From an uncultured Prevotella sp. (GTDB lineage: Bacteria; Bacteroidota; Bacteroidia; Bacteroidales; Bacteroidaceae): a stretch of DNA of 32,726 bases. Position 1 is the first letter of the stretch; each line of letters begins with the position of its first letter. Where the stretch lies: NCBI GenBank assembly GCA_945830055.1, contig CALZXH010000022.1, positions 1 through 32,726 on the forward strand, written 5' to 3'. Below the pieces are notes generated by a model. That model saw nothing but the letters and a program-made list of their open reading frames with translations. It was not told where the DNA came from and did not search any database. The translations under genes were made by a program, and so were the position numbers. Positions 17,926 through 25,775 of the stretch are shown here, piece by piece.

Positions 17926-19335
17926 ATGAAAAAGATATTGTTACTGTGTGCAGCCCTCTTTTCCATGGGCACGACACAAGCCAAAGTTACCCTTTCCAAG
18001 CTATTCTCCAACGGAATGGTGATGCAGCAAAACAGTGAAGCCAACATCTGGGGCTACGCCACTGCCAACACAGTGGTGAAGATAACCACATCGTGGAGCA
18101 AGGGCACCTACACCTCCAAGAGTGACAGCCAGGGCAAATGGTCAGCTACACTGAGCACCCCTGCGGCAGGCGGTCCTCACAGCATCACCTTGAACGATGG
18201 AGAGCGCACTGTATTGAGCAACATCCTCATGGGTGAGGTATGGGTCTGTTCGGGACAGAGCAATATGGAGATGCCGATGAAAGGTTTTAAGAACCAGCCC
18301 ATCGAGAATGCCGTAGAGGATATTCTTCATGCCACCGACCCGCAACTCCGCCTGTTCACCATCAAGCGCAACAGCACATTTACACCCGTTGACACCGTGA
18401 GCGGAAAATGGCAGGAGGCACAACCGGCGTCGGTACGCGAGTTCAGTGCCACCGCCTATTACTTCGGCAAGGAACTTCGCCGGATTCTGGGTGTTCCTGT
18501 AGGACTCATTGTGGCTGCATGGGGCGGTTCTGCCTGTGAGGCATGGATGACGGCAGACTGGCTGAAGGCCTTTCCCGATGCCAAGATTCCGGCATCACCT
18601 GCTGATATCAAGTCGAAGAACCGCACGCCTACCGTACTTTTCAACGGCATGTTGCATCCCGTGGTGGGCTACACCATGCGCGGTGCGATATGGTACCAGG
18701 GCGAGGACAACGTGACCCGCTACGCCACCTATGCCGACATGATGGCATCCATGGTGAACGGTTGGCGCAGCGTATGGAAGCAAGGTGAGTTCCCGTTCTA
18801 TTATTGCCAGATTGCACCCTACGACTACAAACTCATCAACTACACCATCAACAGCGCCTTTCTGCGCGAGCAGCAGATGCTGGCAGAAAAGAAGATCAGC
18901 AACAGCGGCATGGCAGTGCTGATGGATGCAGGTCTGGAGTTTGGCATCCATCCTCGCAAGAAGAATCTGGCAGGTCTGAGACTGGCACTCCTGGCACTCA
19001 ACAAGACATACGGTGTGCAGGGCATTACGTCAGAGAGCGCACGCTACAAGGAGGTGACCTTCAAGGGCGATACCGCCGTGGTAAGTTTTGAACGTGCCAG
19101 CATGTGGATCTATGGCGAGAACGGTTACAAGAGCGACCTGTTTGAGGTGGCTGGTGACGACCATGTGTTCCACCCTGCCAAGGCATGGATAGAGCGCAGC
19201 AAGGTGTATGTGAAATGCGAAGAAGTGCCCCACCCCGTTGCCGTGCGCTATGCGTTCAAGGACTGGGCACAGGGCGACCTTTTCTGTGACGGGCTCCCCG
19301 TAAGTTCATTCCGTACCGACAACTGGTCAGAATAA
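17926..19335 (+). CDS. SGNH-fold carbohydrate acetylesterase (sialate O-acetylesterase family)
   Basis: This 469-residue protein has a signal peptide ending near TQA|KVTL. A small beta domain of about residues 22-100 comes first. The SGNH core has nucleophile S112 in VWVCSGQSNMEMP, the oxyanion block WGGSACEAW, the motif GAIWYQGEDN, and the C-terminal catalytic His342 in FGIHPRKK. Proteins of this layout are routinely labelled sialate O-acetylesterase, but many deacetylate plant glycans. RG-II carries O-acetyl groups on 2-O-methyl-fucose and aceric acid in chain B. The gene sits directly before the 2-O-methyl-fucosidase candidate, so removal of an acetyl group blocking that enzyme is the natural inference. 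It is 71 bases after the GH106 gene and 24 before the next. Confidence 0.8.
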   Translation: MKKILLLCAALFSMGTTQAKVTLSKLFSNGMVMQQNSEANIWGYATANTVVKITTSWSKGTYTSKSDSQGKWSATLSTPAAGGPHSITLNDGERTVLSNILMGEVWVCSGQSNMEMPMKGFKNQPIENAVEDILHATDPQLRLFTIKRNSTFTPVDTVSGKWQEAQPASVREFSATAYYFGKELRRILGVPVGLIVAAWGGSACEAWMTADWLKAFPDAKIPASPADIKSKNRTPTVLFNGMLHPVVGYTMRGAIWYQGEDNVTRYATYADMMASMVNGWRSVWKQGEFPFYYCQIAPYDYKLINYTINSAFLREQQMLAEKKISNSGMAVLMDAGLEFGIHPRKKNLAGLRLALLALNKTYGVQGITSESARYKEVTFKGDTAVVSFERASMWIYGENGYKSDLFEVAGDDHVFHPAKAWIERSKVYVKCEEVPHPVAVRYAFKDWAQGDLFCDGLPVSSFRTDNWSE

Positions 19336-19359
19336 ACCCTTAAAAACAACTGTATTCCT

Positions 19360-21621
19360 ATGAAAAGCGCACTGTTTTCACACTTCGTTTCTACTGTTTC
19401 CCTCGGCATCGTCACGCGCGCGCTTGTCGCTGCCGGTCTGTTGTGTACCCTGCTCCCCCTGCATGCCAAAGAGGGGGCGCACTATATCCCCGAAAACTAC
19501 GTATGGACCTCACAGAGCCACAACTCATCAGAATCCATGCCTTGTGGAGGGCATGATGTAGGGTTGAACGTATGGGTGGAGAATGGCGACTTGATGATGT
19601 ATATCTCCCGCAGCGGCATGTTTGACGAGAACAACACGCTACTTAAAGCCGGACGCCTGCGCCTGCATCTTTCGCCCTCACCCTTCGACGACAGCAACGG
19701 TGACTTCAGTCAGACACTCTGTCTGTACGACGGTTCTGTGCTTGTCAAAGGCAAAGGCACCGAAGTACGCATCTGGGTAGATGTGCAGTCACCTGTAGTA
19801 TATACACAACTACAATCAGACAAGGCAGTGGAAGCCGTACTGAGTTATGAGAACTGGCGCTACAAGGACACTCCCATCACCAAGGCAGAATGCCAGCAAT
19901 GTTCGTACAAATGGGTATTGCCCAAAGATTGTGCTACCTATAAGGATTCGGTATGGGCTCAGGGAAACAGTCTCACCATGATACACCAGAACAGGGAAAA
20001 GACGGTGTATGACTTTACCATCGAGCGCGAAAAGCTGGATGCCATCAAAGACCGGATTCCCGATCCCATCGGCGGACTCCGTTTCGGCGGCACACTGCAG
20101 GCACCCGGATTCCAATTCACAGGCACCACAGATGGCGTATATGCCTCCACAGCATATAGGGCATGGCAATTCAAGGCTTCGCGCATCAAGTCATCGACCG
20201 TCACTTTCAGCATGTTCGAAGGCGAAGAGAAGACCATTGCCGTACCCGCCAAAACATCGCGCAAGCGCAGTGCACAATGGTGGAACGAGTTCTGGCAGCG
20301 CAGTTATATAGTGATTGAGAGTACCTCGGGCACCGCCGAAGAACGGCAACGAGTGGCGGATATCACACGCAATTACAACCTGTTCAGGTATATGCTGGGC
20401 TGCAACGCCTACGGCAAGTGGCCCACCAAGTTCAACGGCGGTCTGTTCACCTTCGACCCTGTTTATGTGGACAAGGCCCGCGCTTTCACGCCCGACTACC
20501 GTTGCTGGGGCGGAGGCACCATGACAGCACAGAACCAGCGACTGGTATATTGGCCCATGCTCAAGAGCGGTGACTTTGACATGATGCAGGCACAGTTCGA
20601 CACCTATCTGCGCATGCTTCCTGCCGCCACCGCGCGCACCAGGTACTACTGGGGACACGAAGGAGCTTCATACGCCGAACAGATAGAGAACTTTGGACTG
20701 CCCAATCCCGCAGAGTACGGCAAGCACAAGGAGGAAGACGACATGGGCACCGAGCGCAACGCCTGGCTGGAATACCAGTGGGACACATCTCTGGAGTTCT
20801 GCTCCATGATACTGCTGGCACACCGATACGCAGGCATCAACATTGACAAGTACAAGGAGATGATCCGCCAGTGTGTCATCTTCTTTGACCAGCACTACCA
20901 GTACCTTGCCAAACAGCGTGGTGTGAAAGCACTTGACGGCAACGGCAAACTGATACTCTATCCCTCTTCCGGCTGCGAGACCTACAAGATGGCATACAAC
21001 CCGTCGAGCGTGATAGCCGCCCTGCGTACTGTGATTGACCAATGCCAAGGAACAGTAGATCTGGACAGCACGCTGAAAGACAGGATTCCCGACATACCCT
21101 TACACGTTGTGGAAGGGCGCACCTGCATCGCTCCTGCTCAGGCTTGGGCACGCATACAGAATGTGGAGACCCCGCAACTCTACCCGGTATTTCCCTGGCG
21201 CATCTACGGCATGGGGCGCGACGGACTGGAGACAGCACGCAACACCTATCTGTACGATGCACACGCACTCTCCATGCGCACAGCCAAAGGATGGAAACAA
21301 GACAATATATGGGCGGCATGTCTGGGGCTGACCGATGATGCCCGAAGACTTTGCATAGAGAAATGGGCTGACGGTCCGTTCCGTTTCCCTGCCTTTTGGG
21401 AACAGGGCTATGACTGGGCACCCGACTGCAACCGTGGCGGCTCGGCAATGATAGGTCTGCAGGAGATGCTGCTTCAGGAAGCCCCCGACGGCACACTGCT
21501 GCTCTGTCAGGCATGGCCCAAAGAATGGAACGTCACCTTCCGCCTGCACGCTTCCGGCGGACGCCTTGTGGAGGGAGAATACAAGAACGGACAGATTTCT
21601 CACAACGTCATCAAAAAATAA
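19360..21621 (+). CDS. GH139-type (alpha/alpha)6 alpha-L-fucosidase acting on 2-O-methyl-fucose
   Basis: This 753-residue protein has a long, two-part N-terminal hydrophobic segment ending LLCTLLPLHA|KEG, probably a signal peptide of about 36 residues. Translation may start at an internal codon. An N-terminal beta-sandwich at about 40-300 (GGHDVGLNVWVENGDLMMYI) precedes a helical toroid (RNYNLFRYMLGCNAYGKWPT; TPDYRCWGGGTMTAQNQRLV; YYWGHEGASYAEQIENFG; ILYPSSGCETYKMAYNPSSV). This layout is related to GH95 and matches GH139, whose founder releases 2-O-methyl-L-fucose from RG-II chain B. Conserved acidic residues around WGHEGAS and EYQWDTSLEF could be catalytic, but I cannot assign them. Otherwise it would be a GH95-like fucosidase or galactosidase. 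The preceding acetylesterase supports a substrate that is first deacetylated. Confidence 0.65.
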   Translation: MKSALFSHFVSTVSLGIVTRALVAAGLLCTLLPLHAKEGAHYIPENYVWTSQSHNSSESMPCGGHDVGLNVWVENGDLMMYISRSGMFDENNTLLKAGRLRLHLSPSPFDDSNGDFSQTLCLYDGSVLVKGKGTEVRIWVDVQSPVVYTQLQSDKAVEAVLSYENWRYKDTPITKAECQQCSYKWVLPKDCATYKDSVWAQGNSLTMIHQNREKTVYDFTIEREKLDAIKDRIPDPIGGLRFGGTLQAPGFQFTGTTDGVYASTAYRAWQFKASRIKSSTVTFSMFEGEEKTIAVPAKTSRKRSAQWWNEFWQRSYIVIESTSGTAEERQRVADITRNYNLFRYMLGCNAYGKWPTKFNGGLFTFDPVYVDKARAFTPDYRCWGGGTMTAQNQRLVYWPMLKSGDFDMMQAQFDTYLRMLPAATARTRYYWGHEGASYAEQIENFGLPNPAEYGKHKEEDDMGTERNAWLEYQWDTSLEFCSMILLAHRYAGINIDKYKEMIRQCVIFFDQHYQYLAKQRGVKALDGNGKLILYPSSGCETYKMAYNPSSVIAALRTVIDQCQGTVDLDSTLKDRIPDIPLHVVEGRTCIAPAQAWARIQNVETPQLYPVFPWRIYGMGRDGLETARNTYLYDAHALSMRTAKGWKQDNIWAACLGLTDDARRLCIEKWADGPFRFPAFWEQGYDWAPDCNRGGSAMIGLQEMLLQEAPDGTLLLCQAWPKEWNVTFRLHASGGRLVEGEYKNGQISHNVIKK

Positions 21622-21630
21622 AGCTACACT

Positions 21631-24345
21631 ATGCGCATTCATTCTTTTCTCAGTATAATGGCATTGCTGGTCAACATGCAAGCCTTTGCCACCATCACCA
21701 TTACCCGACAGACCTGCAATCACCAAGACGGATTGGCTTTGTCGGAAGGCGGCGTGACCTTGGGCTGGCAGATGCGCTCCGACACCAACGGAGACATACA
21801 GACAGCATATCAGATTACCGTATGCGAGAACATTACCGGCAAGCAGGTATATGCCACCAAAAAGATGAAGTCTTCCCAAAGTCAGCTGATCGGCATCCCG
21901 GCACTACTCCCTAACAGACACGGCTACTACTGGCAGGTGCGCGTATGGGACAGCAAGAACAAGCCGTCGGCATGGAGCAAGAAACAGTACCTGCGCATTG
22001 TCCCGCCAACGATAGACGCCAAATGGATTGGTGCCATCAGCCGCAAAGACGCGAAATTACCGGAAGGACGCTTTGCCAACTCTGTATTCAAGAAAGATTC
22101 GTTCAAAGCCTTGTGGTCACCGGTAGATACCCTTTCCGTCAAGAGCATCATCTTGCGCAAATCCTTTGATACAGGCAAGCGCAATATCACAGACGCCATC
22201 GTATATGTGAGCGGTTTGGGACACTACGAACTGAAGATAAACGGTGAGAAGGCGGGTGACAGCGAGTTTGCCCCCCTCTGGAGCGAGTACGATAAAACAG
22301 TGTATTACAACGCCTATGACGTGACCTCACTCTTGCGTAGCGGCAGAAACGCCGTCAGCGTACTGCTGGGCAACGGTTTCTTCAACGTGCAGCGTCAAGG
22401 GAGGTACAGCAAGCTTCAAACCTCATTCGGTGCCCCCCAACTGCTGTTGCGCATGGAAATAAACTATGACGATGGCAGCAGTCAGACCATAGCAAGCGAT
22501 ACCGACTGGCGTTATACTCTTTCTCCCATCACCTTCAACAGCATTTACGGTGGCGAGTCATACGATGCGCGCATGGAAATCTCCAACTGTCACCTGTCAC
22601 ACTACGATGACAGCCATTGGCAACAGGCTGTAGAGGTAGAGGCCCCCCAAGGCACACTGACACCGCAGACGGCACCTCCCGTGAAAATCATGGAACGCTA
22701 TGGCATCAAGGAGGTGACCACCCTGCACGCCGACTCTCTGGAGGCAGCATCCAAAGCCACCAAGCGCACCATCCATCCGTCTGTATTCATCGCCGACATG
22801 GGACAGAATCTGGCAGGTTTTCCGGAAATCACCGTTAGTGGAGAGCGAGGACAGAAGGTGACCTTGGTAGTGTCAGAGGCACTGAACAAGTACGGTGTTT
22901 GCGACCAAAGGCAGACAGGGCGCCCCCACTATTATGAATACACACTCAAAGGAGAAGGCACAGAGACCTGGCACCCGCGCTTCTCGTACTATGGATTCAG
23001 ATACATTCAGGTGGAGGGAGCGGTACTCGACGGGCAACCCAACCCCCATCACCTGCCGGTACTGAAAGAGCTGAACAGTTGTTTTGTCTATAACTCGGCA
23101 CCCGAGGTGTCCACCTTCGAATGTTCCAACCCCCTGTTCACACAGACCCACCGACTGATAGAGCGTGCCGAGCGCAGCAATATGCAGGCTGTGTTTACGG
23201 ATTGTCCGCACCGTGAGAAGTTGGGATGGCTGGAACAAGACCATCTGTGCGGTCCAAGCCTGCTTTACAACTACGACATTACCACTTTTGTACCCAAGAT
23301 TATCCGCGACATCACAGATACGCAAAAGGAAGACGGCATGGTACCCACCACCGCCCCGCAATACGTATCATTCGGCAACCTGTTTGACGACAGTCCCGAA
23401 TGGGGAAGTACGCTCATCATCCTGCCATTCATGTACTACGATTTCTATGGCGACAGCACACTGATTGTCAACAATTACAGCGCCATGAAGCGCTATGCGC
23501 AATACTTAGACAGCAGGGCAGAGAACGGGATTGTAAGTCATGGTCTGGGCGACTGGTACGACTTCGGTCCCTGGCGTGCCGGATTCTCCCGCAACACTCC
23601 CATCCCATTGGTTGCCACAGCCCACTATATCTACGACCTGCAACTGCTGTGCAAGGCGGCAAGGATGACGGGCAATGCCCAAGACGAACAGCTTTTCGGA
23701 CAGCGGTTGGGTGAGGTGACCGATGCCTTTAACCGCACTTTCTACAAAGCGGATTCTTGCAAGTACGGCACAGGCAGTCAGGCTTCCAACGCCTTGCCCC
23801 TGTTCCTTGGCATCTGCGGTGACAACAAGGATAAGGTGCTCGCCTCGTTAGAGGCAGACATTGCCGCTCATGGCAACCGCCTTACCACAGGGGATGTGGG
23901 CAACCGCTATCTGTTCCAGACGTTAGCACGCAACGGCAGGAACGAACTGCTCTACTCCATGCTCAACCACTACGAGACTCCCGGCTATGGCTTCCAGTTG
24001 AAATACGGAGCCACCACGCTCACCGAGCAATGGGATCCGAGAGAGGGTGCATCATGGAACCATTTTATGATGGGACAGATAGACGAATGGCTGTTCTCCA
24101 CCTTGGCGGGTATCACCAACAAGCCGGGAACCCATGGCATGAGGCATCTGCGCATAGCCCCTACTCTGGTGGGTGACCTACAATGGGTAAAAGCCTCCAC
24201 AGAAACTCTTTACGGCACAGTCCGCGTGGATTGTAGCAAGACGGCCATCACCGTGGAGGTTCCCGTAGGAAGCGATGCCACGGTGGTGTTGCCATCAGGA
24301 ACAGAGCATACCGTCGGCAGTGGAGTCCACACCTTCAACTATTAA
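21631..24345 (+). CDS. GH78 alpha-L-rhamnosidase, secreted
   Basis: This 904-residue protein has a short signal peptide (MRIHSFLSIMALLVNMQAFA). A fibronectin-III-like domain follows (residues about 22-130, YYWQVRVWDSKNKPSAWSK), then a rhamnose-binding beta domain (VYVSGLGHYELKINGEKAGD). The catalytic (alpha/alpha)6 barrel has the acidic cluster D524/E529/D537 in DCPHREKLGWLEQDH and the base E799 in TLTEQWDPREG. These align with the conserved acids of Bacillus GH78 rhamnosidase. The last domain is a beta-sandwich (VPVGSDATVVLPSGTEHTVG). It starts only 9 bases after the preceding gene, so it is translationally linked to it. It is the last gene of the operon. In RG-II loci a GH78 enzyme attacks side-chain rhamnose. 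Confidence 0.87.
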   Translation: MRIHSFLSIMALLVNMQAFATITITRQTCNHQDGLALSEGGVTLGWQMRSDTNGDIQTAYQITVCENITGKQVYATKKMKSSQSQLIGIPALLPNRHGYYWQVRVWDSKNKPSAWSKKQYLRIVPPTIDAKWIGAISRKDAKLPEGRFANSVFKKDSFKALWSPVDTLSVKSIILRKSFDTGKRNITDAIVYVSGLGHYELKINGEKAGDSEFAPLWSEYDKTVYYNAYDVTSLLRSGRNAVSVLLGNGFFNVQRQGRYSKLQTSFGAPQLLLRMEINYDDGSSQTIASDTDWRYTLSPITFNSIYGGESYDARMEISNCHLSHYDDSHWQQAVEVEAPQGTLTPQTAPPVKIMERYGIKEVTTLHADSLEAASKATKRTIHPSVFIADMGQNLAGFPEITVSGERGQKVTLVVSEALNKYGVCDQRQTGRPHYYEYTLKGEGTETWHPRFSYYGFRYIQVEGAVLDGQPNPHHLPVLKELNSCFVYNSAPEVSTFECSNPLFTQTHRLIERAERSNMQAVFTDCPHREKLGWLEQDHLCGPSLLYNYDITTFVPKIIRDITDTQKEDGMVPTTAPQYVSFGNLFDDSPEWGSTLIILPFMYYDFYGDSTLIVNNYSAMKRYAQYLDSRAENGIVSHGLGDWYDFGPWRAGFSRNTPIPLVATAHYIYDLQLLCKAARMTGNAQDEQLFGQRLGEVTDAFNRTFYKADSCKYGTGSQASNALPLFLGICGDNKDKVLASLEADIAAHGNRLTTGDVGNRYLFQTLARNGRNELLYSMLNHYETPGYGFQLKYGATTLTEQWDPREGASWNHFMMGQIDEWLFSTLAGITNKPGTHGMRHLRIAPTLVGDLQWVKASTETLYGTVRVDCSKTAITVEVPVGSDATVVLPSGTEHTVGSGVHTFNY

Positions 24346-24365
24346 TAGGCGTTCCGAACCTTTGT

Positions 24366-24393
24366 CTCCAACCGGTCACCATACCGGTTGGAG
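24366..24393. terminator. Perfect 11-bp stem hairpin between convergent genes
   Basis: CTCCAACCGGT, a 6-base loop, then ACCGGTTGGAG form a perfect inverted repeat 20 bases after the pectin operon. It overlaps the last codons and stop of the convergent superoxide reductase gene. No U-tract follows on either strand, so bidirectional termination is inferred from position and stem strength only. Confidence 0.45.
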
Positions 24394-24768
24394 TTCACCT
24401 CTCCATAGTCCATGGAGATTGCAGTACTCCCTTGCAGCCACTATCTTCTCATGGGTCTCGAAGAACACCTCAGGCTTGTCTCCCGGCTTGAGTTCCTTTC
24501 TATAAACTGCTTTTTCGGTCAACAGTTCTATCCACTGGATATAGTGGCTGTCCATCATGGGATGCTCGGTGCTTCCCACCTTGACCAAGTATCCGTTATC
24601 CACAGCTACCACAACGGGCACATGCTTTTCGTGTGCGGCATCTGTCGTGTTCTCCACAAGCAGCAACATGGGTTTGCCACAGCACACCAATGTCCCCGCA
24701 CCTACATTCATCACTTCTACGATATTGCCACAGACGGGGCAACGGTAGATTTCATGCAGTTTAGTCAT
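24376..24768 (-). CDS. dfx: Desulfoferrodoxin (superoxide reductase, two-iron type)
   Basis: This 130-residue cytoplasmic protein reduces superoxide to hydrogen peroxide without making oxygen, a common defence in anaerobes. The N-terminal desulforedoxin domain binds a FeCys4 centre through C10, C13, C29 and C30 (CPVC...CC). The C-terminal domain supplies the FeHis4Cys active site: H49 in EKHVPV, H69 in TEHPM, H75 in DSHYIQW, and C116 and H119 in YCNLHGLW. E47 and K48 next to H49 are the usual catalytic-loop residues. The length is normal and all ligands are present. The start is supported by AAAGGAGTG a few bases upstream, a clear Shine-Dalgarno site unlike most genes here. It stands alone, convergent to the pectin operon. 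Confidence 0.95.
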   Translation of the reverse strand: MTKLHEIYRCPVCGNIVEVMNVGAGTLVCCGKPMLLLVENTTDAAHEKHVPVVVAVDNGYLVKVGSTEHPMMDSHYIQWIELLTEKAVYRKELKPGDKPEVFFETHEKIVAAREYCNLHGLWRGELQPVW

Positions 24769-24857
24769 AGTTCACTCCTTTCTTTATCTGTTATACACTA
24801 TATTCGGGAGATGCAGCCCCGTTGTTCCGTACAAACGGCAGCTGCCTTCTCTTGAAG

Positions 24858-24865
24858 CAAATATA
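24858..24865 (-). promoter_or_regulatory. Candidate -7 box for the superoxide reductase gene
   Basis: Read on the minus strand this is TATATTTG, a full match to the Bacteroidetes -7 consensus TAnnTTTG. It would give a leader of about 80 bases. A -33 TTG at the usual spacing is not clear, so the site is tentative. Confidence 0.4.
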
Positions 24866-24998
24866 GGTAATAATCATATACATAGTACTTGCAAGCCCGT
24901 TAATTTATTGTTTTTTTATCTCCTTTCAAACTTGCGTAATACTTTTTTCAACTTATTAAGTACCCGATAAAACCAAATCAGTCATTAGCGTATCCTTG

Positions 24999-25371
24999 TA
25001 ATATTAACGTGAGTTCGACGAATTGTGCGCCCTGACTGCTTGCTGATGATTTGTACGCACTGACTGCTTGCTGATGAGCTTTGCGAATAAAGTGCAGCCT
25101 GCACTTCAGCCCAGGGCAACGCCCTGGGTCTTTATCGTGTGGAGCAAACTACGGGCTGTAAGCCCAAAAGCGTTCATACACAAGCACAGGATTAATGCTT
25201 TTGCCCTTTCAGGGCGTCTTCAAATCGCACACATCAACCCAGGGTGTCATTCCGCTTCGCTCCATTCTGCCCTGGGCTATGCGCTTTTTGGCCTTTCAGC
25301 CCGCGTTGTTAGATAATTCATTTATATTGTATTAGGCTAACTTAGAATTCGTCGAACTCACGTTAATATTA
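24999..25371. mobile_element. 373-bp MITE-like element with perfect 26-bp terminal inverted repeats
   Basis: Bases 24999-25024 and 25346-25371 are exact reverse complements (TAATATTAACG... and ...CGTTAATATTA). The ends begin and finish with TA, which could be a TA target duplication. The interior has no credible gene. It holds two 18-base direct repeats, a GTGCA/TGCAC hairpin (25092-25104), a strong CCCAGGGC-AAC-GCCCTGGG hairpin (25110-25128), a GGGCT/AGCCC hairpin and a GCCCT/AGGGC hairpin. GC-rich hairpins of this sort resemble REP-like repeats that I recall as widespread in Bacteroidales genomes. A non-autonomous element moved in trans is inferred. No transposase gene that clearly matches it is in the window. 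Confidence 0.7.
25032..25077. repeat. Two direct repeats of 18 bases inside the MITE-like element
   Basis: CTGACTGCTTGCTGATGA occurs at 25032-25049 and again at 25060-25077 (28-base period). The bases just before each copy are also similar (CGCC and CGCA). They sit just inside the left terminal repeat, where transposase subterminal binding sites often lie. That role is inferred. Confidence 0.65.
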
Positions 25372-25401
25372 AAACCGGTCATAGTGATATTAGAACTGGG
25401 T

Positions 25402-25521
25402 ATTCTAATGCAACATGATTGCCCTATTCTAATGCAACATGAATGCCCGATTCTAATGACAATAGAATACCCGATTCTTATGACACTAGGATGCCCGATT
25501 CTAATGGAACATGAATAGAGC
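25402..25521. repeat. Five imperfect tandem copies of a 24-bp unit
   Basis: Units start at 25402, 25426, 25450, 25474 and 25498, each beginning ATTCTAATG or ATTCTTATG and mostly ending in TGCCCG or TACCCG. The middle of each unit varies. They lie 30 bases outside the MITE-like element and about 160 bases upstream of the shared Fic leader. Both strands are open through the array, but no start codon with a ribosome site is evident, so I treat it as non-coding. Confidence 0.8.
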
Positions 25522-25678
25522 ATCTGGATTTTCACGGTTCGTCAAGGTTAATTCCACTGAATCACACTAAGTTCTAAGAGAACAGCTGTATCAGTGAAAA
25601 TACTAAAGTCTTATATCCAAAGGTCTTATTGCACATGATGATTATTCAATAGCGGTTTTCAGACAAAATATCTTTTAA
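25522..25678. other. Non-coding spacer upstream of the Fic leader
   Basis: This is A+T-rich DNA between the 24-bp array and the duplicated leader. I see no gene, RNA or strong hairpin in it. Confidence 0.5.
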
Positions 25679-25758
25679 GTTTTGCCATTTGATATGATAA
25701 TTCAACCAAAAACATTATCTTTGTAATGGTGTAACCGAGAAATGACAGTTGCACCTTG
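25679..25758 (+). promoter_or_regulatory. Duplicated leader/promoter module, copy 1 (upstream of Fic)
   Basis: These 80 bases match 26926-27005 with only two differences, and each copy precedes a different gene. The module holds TATCTTTG (25716-25723), which fits the Bacteroidetes -7 box. Just upstream is an imperfect dyad (TTGATAT...AATTCAA) that could be an operator. Similarity continues weakly to the start codons, both in the context ACTATGACTATG or CCTATGACTATG. The -33 element is unclear. Promoter activity is inferred from the -7 match and position. Confidence 0.65.
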
Positions 25759-25759
25759 A
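25742..25759 (+). other. Possible five-codon upstream ORF in the Fic leader
   Basis: ATG ACA GTT GCA CCT TGA would encode MTVAP, ending 16 bases before the Fic start. In the second module copy the same ORF begins at 26989, but its TGA is TGT. It therefore reads on for 26 codons and overlaps the GT14 start in another frame. A role in translational control is speculation. Confidence 0.25.
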
Positions 25760-25775
25760 ATAGTATAAAAACCCT

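Noticed and set aside
17926..19335. Literal sialate O-acetylesterase role
   Set aside because: No sialic acid genes are in the window, and the locus is devoted to pectin sugars. The label reflects family naming.
25068..25316. 82-residue plus-strand ORF inside the MITE-like element
   Set aside because: It consists of translated hairpin repeats. It resembles the spurious proteins that REP-like DNA yields and has no ribosome site.
25332..25535. Minus-strand ORF with 8-residue repeats over the 24-bp array
   Set aside because: The periodicity comes from the DNA repeat. It reads into the mobile-element end, uses a GTG start without a ribosome site, and the opposite strand is equally open.
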